Positions 17,975 through 24,395 of a DNA stretch of 49,908 nt are shown here, piece after piece (the stretch's first letter is position 1; each line of letters starts with the position of its first letter). Origin of the DNA: Oscillospiraceae bacterium (GTDB taxonomy: Bacteria; Bacillota; Clostridia; Oscillospirales; Oscillospiraceae). The notes below the pieces were generated by a model. It was not told the DNA's origin. It saw only the letters and a program-made list of their open reading frames with translations, and ran no database searches. The position numbers and the translations under genes were made by a program. Location: positions 1 to 49,908 of the forward strand of contig CACWIS010000010.1 in the NCBI GenBank assembly GCA_902761055.1. Direction: 5' to 3'.

Positions 17975-18955
17975 ATGGAAAAGAAAAGATCTGTTTTCGG
18001 CCGCATCCTGCCCTTTTTGCTGGTGCTGCTCCTGATCGCCGCGATGCTTTACGTCTTCGGACCGCTCTATCCCGACGGGCGCGGAGCGGGCGACGACGCC
18101 GGACTCGCCGACTGGATGAGCGCGCTGGACGGCTCCCGCCCGCTGAGCACGCTGAACATCCCCGGCACGCACGACAGCGCCACGCAGTACATCTTTCCCG
18201 CCTATTTTCTGCAGGACCAGGACACGCCGATCGCGCGGCAGCTCACGAACGGCTACCGCTATCTCGACGTGCGCGTCGCTCTCGACAAGACCGGAAAGGA
18301 TCTGGTGCTGGTCCACGCCTTCGGCCAGTGCCGTACGTTTGCCGCCGCCTTTTCCGAGCCGCTGCGCTATGACGCGATCGTCGACGACACGCTGGCCTTT
18401 CTCGACGCGCACCCGGGGGAGACGGTGATCTTCTGCGTCAAGCCGGAGCGCGGCTCGGACGACGTCGAGACGGTGCGCGCTCTCATCGAGCGCCGCGTCG
18501 GCGCCGCGCCGGATCGCTGGTATGTCGGCGAGCGGATCCCGACGCTCGACGAGGCGCGCGGGAAGATCGTGCTATGCCGCCGCTACGACGGCACGCTCGG
18601 GCTGGACTTCGACTGGCTCGACCAGGGCGACGCGAGGGTGCTCGCCGATCCGGTGGAGTATCATGCGATCAACGGCGGGCAGTATCTCGCCGTGCAGGAC
18701 CGCTACCACTACGCCGTGGCGGACAAGTGGCCGGCCGTGCGCTATACGCTGGAGAACTGCGAGGCCGGCAGGGACGTCTTCTCGCTGAACTTCCTCTCGA
18801 CCGCACAGGGCAAGCTGCCCCATCCGCGCCGCTTTGCCGGGGAAATGAACGCGCTCTTCGCCTCCTATGAACTCGAGCGGGGGAGGAACTACGGCGTCGT
18901 GCTCTTCGATTTTGCCGCGCCGGAGCTGGCCCGCCGCCTCGTCGAGAGCAACTGA
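17975..18955 (+). CDS. Membrane-anchored phosphatidylinositol-specific phospholipase C-like protein
   Basis: A 326-residue protein with an N-terminal basic segment and membrane helix (about residues 12-30, signal anchor) and an extracellular PI-PLC X domain. The two catalytic histidines are visible: LNIPGTHDSAT (H66) and LVLVHAF (H114). YRYLDVRV between them carries the expected Arg and Asp. Bacterial PI-PLCs cleave phosphatidylinositol or its glycan anchor forms outside the cell, without calcium. The ATG at 17975 follows GAGAAAGAGAGAG. The frame stays open further upstream, but that part covers the mgtE promoter and has no ribosome site. It ends before a strong hairpin and is not linked to the downstream TIR operon. 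Confidence 0.85.
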   Translation: MEKKRSVFGRILPFLLVLLLIAAMLYVFGPLYPDGRGAGDDAGLADWMSALDGSRPLSTLNIPGTHDSATQYIFPAYFLQDQDTPIARQLTNGYRYLDVRVALDKTGKDLVLVHAFGQCRTFAAAFSEPLRYDAIVDDTLAFLDAHPGETVIFCVKPERGSDDVETVRALIERRVGAAPDRWYVGERIPTLDEARGKIVLCRRYDGTLGLDFDWLDQGDARVLADPVEYHAINGGQYLAVQDRYHYAVADKWPAVRYTLENCEAGRDVFSLNFLSTAQGKLPHPRRFAGEMNALFASYELERGRNYGVVLFDFAAPELARRLVESN

Positions 18956-19072
18956 CGGGCCGGATCGCGCCCGCCGGGCGCCCGGAAGCCCGCGCCGGAG
19001 CGGGACGCCGCCCCCGGCCTCCGGCCGGAGCGGCACGGAGCCCCGCCCGCATGAAGGAAAAACGGAACATAC

Positions 19073-19107
19073 GACCGGGAACGCATCCGCGTTCCCGGTC
19101 TTTTTTT
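19073..19107 (+). terminator. Rho-independent terminator after the PI-PLC gene
   Basis: A 12-bp stem (GACCGGGAACGC 19073-19084 with 19089-19100), a 4-base loop and seven T. It insulates the TIR operon from the gene before it. The 110 bases between 18956 and 19072 are GC-rich with no gene seen. Confidence 0.93.
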
Positions 19108-19120
19108 CGCGCAAAAAGAG

Positions 19121-19158
19121 AATTGCAGGTAGCAATTCGACACGGCTCGTGCTATAGT
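19121..19158 (+). promoter_or_regulatory. Promoter region and palindromic operator candidate of the TIR-LRR operon
   Basis: A perfect inverted repeat AATTGC-N5-GCAATT (19121-19137) lies just before a good -10 hexamer TATAGT (19153-19158). No convincing -35 stands at 17 bases, so the palindrome covers the place where it should be. This suggests a promoter that needs an activator or is blocked by a repressor. The first operon gene starts at 19198 behind GGGAGG. Confidence 0.5.
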
Positions 19159-19197
19159 TTAATATGGAATATTGTTTAGACGAAGGGAGGAGCGCGT

Positions 19198-20031
19198 ATG
19201 GACAGCTTGCTGCAAAAACGCTATCCCGTGTATACAGGAGCGGAGCAATACCTCTTTTTCTGCTTCTCGGATGCGGACGAAAAACGCGTGCGGCCGCTGC
19301 TCGAGCGGCTGTATGCGCGCGGCTGCCGCGTCTGGTATACGACCGGCCGCCCGGCAAACGTCGAGGAGCGCCGGCAGCGCGAGGAGCGGATGAAGTCCGC
19401 CGCCCTGTCCGTTTTTTACCTCTCGGACGCGGCGCGCGAGGACACGGATATGAAGGGCGCGGCGCTCGTCTGCCAGGAGCGCGGCGCGGCGCTGCTGTGC
19501 ATCGACGCCGACGAGGGAGACAGCGGCCTGTCCTTCGGTCTGACCGAGCAGGTCCGCCATCTCAAGGCGCGGGATTACCGCAGCGCCGCGGAGCTGGAGG
19601 AAGCGCTGGTGCGCAGCGAGGGCTTCTCGCAGGAGCTGATCGGCCCCGACCGCATCGCCCCGCCCTCGCCGCTGAAAAAGATCGCTCTCACGCTCGCGGC
19701 CGTGAGCGTGCTGCTGCTCGCCCTGGCGCTGCTGGGCGGGCGGCTGTTCGGCTGGTTCGCGCCGCCGATCGAGGAGAGCGACGCCGTCGTCATCACGGAC
19801 ACGGCGCTGCGCGGCGCGGTGCGCGCGGCCGTCGGCGGCGGCGCGATCACCGAGGAGAACGTCGCCGCGCTCACGACGCTGCGTCTCAAAGAGCTGCCCG
19901 CGGACGAGGAGGAGCTCCGGAAGCTCCCCGCGCTCGAGCGGCTGGAGATCCCGCAGAGCGAGGCGGCGGATGCGCTGCGGCTGCTCGACGAGGGCTACAC
20001 GGTCGTGTTGTACGGAGGGCGCGGGAAATGA
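19198..20031 (+). CDS. Degenerate TIR-like protein with one membrane helix and a short external LRR-like tail
   Basis: A 277-residue first gene of the six-gene operon. Residues 15-105 follow a TIR-like alpha/beta pattern (EQYLFFCFSDADEKRVRPLL, GCRVWYT, ALSVFYLSDAA), but the Cys/Glu catalytic segment of TIR NADases is missing; REDTDMKG occupies its place. Residues 162-182 form a single membrane helix after KK. Residues 197-250 read like the N-cap of bacterial extracellular leucine-rich-repeat proteins (ITDTALRGAVRAAVGGGAIT, then LTTLRLKELP). Charge bias predicts N-in, C-out. The stop overlaps the next start by ATGA. It is probably a partner or regulator of the following TIR protein; its function is not known. 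Confidence 0.7.
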   Translation: MDSLLQKRYPVYTGAEQYLFFCFSDADEKRVRPLLERLYARGCRVWYTTGRPANVEERRQREERMKSAALSVFYLSDAAREDTDMKGAALVCQERGAALLCIDADEGDSGLSFGLTEQVRHLKARDYRSAAELEEALVRSEGFSQELIGPDRIAPPSPLKKIALTLAAVSVLLLALALLGGRLFGWFAPPIEESDAVVITDTALRGAVRAAVGGGAITEENVAALTTLRLKELPADEEELRKLPALERLEIPQSEAADALRLLDEGYTVVLYGGRGK

Positions 20032-21194
20032 GCAGATTCTTCAAGCCCTACGAGGGCAAACGCCCCTACCTCTTCGTCAGCTACTCCCACCGCCAGTCGG
20101 ACGCGGTCGTCGACACGATCCGTCTGCTGCACGAGCGGCGCTGGCGCGTGTGGTACGACGAGGGCATCCCGGCCGGCAGCGACTGGCCGAAGAACATCGA
20201 GCAGCACATGCGCGGCTGCGCCGCGGTGCTCTTCTTCCTGTCGGCGAGCGCGCTGGCCTCGCCGAACTGCTTCAGCGAGATCAAGACCGCGATCGGTCTG
20301 AAAAAGAACGTGATGGTGATGCCGCTCGAGCAGGCGGAGCTCAGCCCGGAATGGGCGGCGCTCCTGGAAAAGACCAAAAAGCTCGAGCCGCAAGACAGCC
20401 CGGAGGAGCGCGCGGCGGCCATCGAGAAGAGCGGCGTGCTCAGACGCAGCTTCCGCCGCGCCCCGCTCGAGGGCTTCCGCTGGGACCGTCTGGGCCTCGC
20501 GGCCAGCGCGGCGGTCTTCCTGGCGACGGTCGCGGCGCTCGGCAGTCTCTTTACGGGCCGCATCACGCTGCCCGGGGCGCAGCAGGGGGCGGAGAGCGTG
20601 TCGACGCCCGTCTCCACGCCGGAGCCGACGGAGCGTGTCGACGTGGACATGAGCGCGTGGGAGAGCTTCTTCCCCGTCAGCTTCCCGGACAAACAGCAGG
20701 AGCGCGCGGTGCGCGCGGCGCTCGACAAGCCGGAGGGCAACATCCTGCTGAGCGAACTGCCCGGGATCGACGCGCTGTATTTCTGCGGCAATATGAATCT
20801 CAAAAGCCTTGACGGCGTTCGCTTCGAAGCGGACGGCACGCTCACGGTCAACGGCGCGAGCCCGATCGAGGGCACGGTCGCGGATCTGGGTGTGATCAGC
20901 CGCATGCCGCTGCTCGAGGAGCTGGCGCTGATCCGCCAGCCGGCGACGGACCTCAGTCCGCTCGCCGCGCTCACGCAGCTGCACACGCTCTCGCTCGCGG
21001 GCAGCGCGCTCTCAACGCTTGACACGCTCGCGGGACAGGGCAGCGTCGAGACGCTGCATCTCGAGCACAGCGGCGTGCGCGAGCTCTCCGCGCTCGGGGA
21101 GCTGCCCGGACTGAAGACCGTTACCGTCAGCGCCGAAATGCTGCCCCTGTCCTGGGACGATGGCGCCGACTATGAGATCATTCTCGTGAGATAA
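20028..21194 (+). CDS. TIR domain-TM-LRR protein with conserved TIR catalytic glutamate
   Basis: A 388-residue protein. Residues 13-120 are a good TIR_2-type domain: YLFVSYSHRQSDAVVDTI, VWYDEGIPAGSDWP and VLFFLSASALASPNCFSEI, where E84 matches the catalytic Glu of NAD-cleaving TIRs. A single membrane helix spans about 155-175. A Thr/Pro/Ser linker (STPVSTPEPTE) and then an LRR N-cap and several leucine-rich repeats follow (LPLLEELALIRQPATDLSPL, LTQLHTLSLAGSALSTLDTL). The linker and N-cap are of the kind seen in secreted LRR proteins, so TIR inside and LRR outside is predicted. The ATG overlaps the previous stop. It is the only TIR in the operon that looks catalytically competent. Confidence 0.82.
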   Translation: MSRFFKPYEGKRPYLFVSYSHRQSDAVVDTIRLLHERRWRVWYDEGIPAGSDWPKNIEQHMRGCAAVLFFLSASALASPNCFSEIKTAIGLKKNVMVMPLEQAELSPEWAALLEKTKKLEPQDSPEERAAAIEKSGVLRRSFRRAPLEGFRWDRLGLAASAAVFLATVAALGSLFTGRITLPGAQQGAESVSTPVSTPEPTERVDVDMSAWESFFPVSFPDKQQERAVRAALDKPEGNILLSELPGIDALYFCGNMNLKSLDGVRFEADGTLTVNGASPIEGTVADLGVISRMPLLEELALIRQPATDLSPLAALTQLHTLSLAGSALSTLDTLAGQGSVETLHLEHSGVRELSALGELPGLKTVTVSAEMLPLSWDDGADYEIILVR

Positions 21195-21206
21195 GGAGAG
21201 ATCGAT

Positions 21207-24200
21207 ATGAGCAAAAAAACGATCGTTCCGCTTTACAGCGCCGCAGACGCGGCCGCCGTAGAGGAGATCTTGGGCGAGCTCGGGAAAAAGGGCTTCCGCG
21301 TCCGAGAGGCCGACGCGCCGAAGAAGGGCGAGGTCCTGCTGCTCTTCCTCTCCGGGGCCTTTGCCGCGGACGAGGCGCTGCAGGAGCGTTTCTTCGCCGC
21401 CGACAGCGCCGGCGCGGCCGTCGTCCCCGTCGATCTCGACGGCGCGGCGCAGCCGGAGCTGGTACACAGCGCGCTCATGGCGCGCAACGCCATCGCCGCG
21501 CAGGGGCGCACGGGCGAGGAGATCGCCGCGCGCATCGCCTCGGCGGAGGCTTTCGCGGAGAAGGGGGACCCGAAGCGCCTCGGCCGCCTCCTGCTTGCCG
21601 CGGCGCTGGTCCTCGTGCTCGGCGCGGGCGTGTGGATCTGGCATGGCTACGCCGAGAAGCGCGCGGCGCGCGAGGCGGAAGCCGAGCGGGTCCGGACCGT
21701 CTCGGCGGCCGCCGCCCGCTTCGGCCTGCAGCCGGAGGACCTCGAACAGATCGAGAGCTTTGCCCTGATCGGCGACCACGTGGCATACAGCAACTTCGGC
21801 TACGTCACGAATTCGGACATGAACCAGGGCAACGGCCTGCTCTTCCGGCTGGAGGACCACGCGTACGAGAGCTGGGAGCAGGACGGCAAGCACTGGTACA
21901 GCGCCGAGGACGGCCACGAGTTCACGCTCACGCGTTACGAGGACCTCGAGCTGCTGCGCTATATGCCGAAACTGAGAAACCTCACGCTGATCCTCGTCGA
22001 CACGGAGGCGCTGCCCTCGCTGGCGGGCCTCGAAAAGCTCGAGCAGGTGAACATGAGCGATTGCGTGATCCCGAGCTACGACTGGCTCTCCGGCGCGACG
22101 ATGTTCCATCTCAGCGTGCGCTCCTGCGCCCCCGCGGACTTTTCCGTGCTCAGCAGCTGCGAAAAGCTGCGGGACGCCGCCTTCGATTTCTCGGGCGTCG
22201 AGCGCGCGGACCTCTCCGGCTTCACGCCGCCGATCCTGCACTATGTGAGCATCCGCGGCGACGGGACGCTGCGCGGGCTCTCGCTCGACGGCCTGCGCGG
22301 CTGCGAGCTGCGCGAGGCGGAGCTGGACGACCTGCCGCTGGAGGACCTCGGCTTCCTGCAGGGCCAGACAAAGCTCTCCCAGCTCCGTCTGAACAAGCTT
22401 GAAAAAGTGCGCGACCTCAACGACCTCGCGGGCATCCGCATGATGGCCTTTCTGGACATCGACGAGCTCCGCTCGCTGCGCGACATCTCCTCGCTCGGCG
22501 ATATGGCCGGGCTGCAGAGACTGTCGATCGGAAACTGCCAGCGTATCACGGACTGGACGCCGATCGGGGGCTGCAATCAGCTCAACAGCTTCCGCACCTG
22601 GGGCTGCGGCACGATGCGCAGCGCGGATTTCCTGCGCGGCAAAAAGCTCCTGGAGGACATCCAGCTCAACGAGTGCCCGCTGGACGACATGGATTTCCTT
22701 GAGAGCTTCCAGAACGTGAAAACATACGGGCGGAGCGGCATCAATTTCTGCTTCTCGGGCGAGATCCGGGATTACTCCGGCCTCGGCAAGGTCCGCATCT
22801 TCGACGAGCTCGAATTTTCCGTGCCCGGCCGCAACAGCCGCTACGGCGACGCCTCGCAGATCCTGGAATACCTCGCGAACACGACGGTCCGCCGCCTGCG
22901 CATCCACAGCTGCGGGGGGCTCGATCTCTCCGCGCTGCCGAACGTGAGCTGGACGCTGGAGATCGACGAGAGCGATCTCCGCGACCTCTCGGGCATGCCG
23001 GCGCTTTCGCTCCAGGAGCTGATCCTGCGCCGCCTGCCGAATCTCACGAGCCTGAACGGCGTCGAGAACCTGACGCCGCCCGCGGCGGGCATCGCGGTGT
23101 GCGTCGACGACTGCCCGCGGCTCGCGGACTGGGAGAAGCTTGAGAGCATGCACGTCAGATCGCTCGAGCTCGAGCGGCTCTACACGATGCCGGAGATGGG
23201 CGGGATGAACCTGAACCATCTGACGCTGCGCGATATGAGCGAGGTGAAGGACCTGCACTTCCTCGACAGCCTGCCCGAGTGGATCAAGATCGGCGAGCTC
23301 AAGCTCTTCGGCTTTGACGAGCTGCAGGACCTCAGCCCGCTGCGGCGGCTGAAGATCAACTACCTCGCGGTCCCGCCGCAGCTGATGGATCAGGCGGAGG
23401 CGCTCGTCAAGGCCGGCACCCTCGGCCGGTACGAGCCGGCCTTCTCCGAGGGCCGCTGGGAGCGCAGCGACGCCGAGCTCACGCTCACGAGCTTTGAGGA
23501 GATGGAGACCATGCCCGAGGCGATGCTGCGCCACGTGACGCGCGTGTGCGTCGCGGGCGACCGGATCGTGGACCGCGACCGGTACGATATCGACGACTTT
23601 TGGGACAACAAAGGGCAGCATGTGATCCTGCGCGAGCGCGAGAGCGGCGAGGAGACCGAGCTCAAGCTCGGCACGATGAAGGACCTCTCTGCCCTCGAAA
23701 AGCTGACGGGCCTGCGCGAGCTGGAGATCTATGCCCAACCGATCGAAACGCTCGAGGGCATCCAGCGCTTCGGCGAGCTTGAGAGTCTGCAGGTCAACCA
23801 CTGCCCGAAGCTGACGGACGTCTCGGCTGCCTTCACGCTGCAGGGCCTGCGCTGCCTGGGCTTCGGAAACAGCCCGGTCCGGTCGATCCAGGGCGTGCAG
23901 AACCTGCACGAGCTGCACAGCTTCGGCGTCTGGGGCACGAAGGTCAGCGACCTCTCCCCGCTGCGCGGACTCGACACCGGCGCCGCGGAGCGGGAGGGCG
24001 GCTTCGAGCTGTCCGTCGGCGGACTGTCGGAATGCGAGGACTATACGCCCATCGCCGCGATCGGCGTGCTTCGCCGGCTGGACCTCAACGGCTCGGACTG
24101 CGCGAACTGGCCGGAGCTGACCGAGCTCCGGGAGATCCGCGCGCTCTCGGCTCACGGGAGCCATATGGATCAGGGCCTTTTTGAAAAGATCGTCGCCGCG

Positions 24201-24368
24201 CATCCGGAGCTTGAGGAGCTGCAGATCCCGTATAACGAAAAAGTCACAGATCTCACGCCGCTGCTGGGAATGGAGAACCTGCGCCGCGTCGTCATCAACC
24301 GTGAAATGAAGGAGGCGGCGGCGAGCCTGCAGGGCAGGCAGCTTCCGTTCGAGCTGGAGATCTGGTAA
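21207..24368 (+). CDS. Large TIR-like-TM-LRR protein, paralogue A
   Basis: A 1053-residue protein. Residues 5-115 form a shortened TIR-like domain (TIVPLYSAADAAAVEEIL, KKGFRVRE, EVLLLFLSGAF, VVPVDLDG) that lacks the WYD and SxxC/Glu motifs, so catalysis is doubtful. A membrane helix lies at about 127-146. The rest is a long array of degenerate leucine-rich repeats of about 20-24 residues (LRNLTLILVDTEALPSLAGL; LTGLRELEIYAQPIETLEGI; LESLQVNHCPKLTDVSAAF). AAGGAG stands before ATG 21207, 12 bases after the previous stop. It shares its N-terminal 150 residues and many repeat segments with the next gene, indicating tandem duplication. The predicted external LRR array suggests ligand recognition. 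Confidence 0.75.
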   Translation: MSKKTIVPLYSAADAAAVEEILGELGKKGFRVREADAPKKGEVLLLFLSGAFAADEALQERFFAADSAGAAVVPVDLDGAAQPELVHSALMARNAIAAQGRTGEEIAARIASAEAFAEKGDPKRLGRLLLAAALVLVLGAGVWIWHGYAEKRAAREAEAERVRTVSAAAARFGLQPEDLEQIESFALIGDHVAYSNFGYVTNSDMNQGNGLLFRLEDHAYESWEQDGKHWYSAEDGHEFTLTRYEDLELLRYMPKLRNLTLILVDTEALPSLAGLEKLEQVNMSDCVIPSYDWLSGATMFHLSVRSCAPADFSVLSSCEKLRDAAFDFSGVERADLSGFTPPILHYVSIRGDGTLRGLSLDGLRGCELREAELDDLPLEDLGFLQGQTKLSQLRLNKLEKVRDLNDLAGIRMMAFLDIDELRSLRDISSLGDMAGLQRLSIGNCQRITDWTPIGGCNQLNSFRTWGCGTMRSADFLRGKKLLEDIQLNECPLDDMDFLESFQNVKTYGRSGINFCFSGEIRDYSGLGKVRIFDELEFSVPGRNSRYGDASQILEYLANTTVRRLRIHSCGGLDLSALPNVSWTLEIDESDLRDLSGMPALSLQELILRRLPNLTSLNGVENLTPPAAGIAVCVDDCPRLADWEKLESMHVRSLELERLYTMPEMGGMNLNHLTLRDMSEVKDLHFLDSLPEWIKIGELKLFGFDELQDLSPLRRLKINYLAVPPQLMDQAEALVKAGTLGRYEPAFSEGRWERSDAELTLTSFEEMETMPEAMLRHVTRVCVAGDRIVDRDRYDIDDFWDNKGQHVILRERESGEETELKLGTMKDLSALEKLTGLRELEIYAQPIETLEGIQRFGELESLQVNHCPKLTDVSAAFTLQGLRCLGFGNSPVRSIQGVQNLHELHSFGVWGTKVSDLSPLRGLDTGAAEREGGFELSVGGLSECEDYTPIAAIGVLRRLDLNGSDCANWPELTELREIRALSAHGSHMDQGLFEKIVAAHPELEELQIPYNEKVTDLTPLLGMENLRRVVINREMKEAAASLQGRQLPFELEIW

Positions 24369-24395
24369 GAGGAACCTGATTTTGGAGGATGGGCC

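Noticed and set aside
19164-20027. Upstream extension of the second TIR gene giving a 676-residue protein
   Set aside because: The extension is the first TIR-like gene read in a wrong frame; ATG 20028 in an ATGA overlap begins the real TIR domain.
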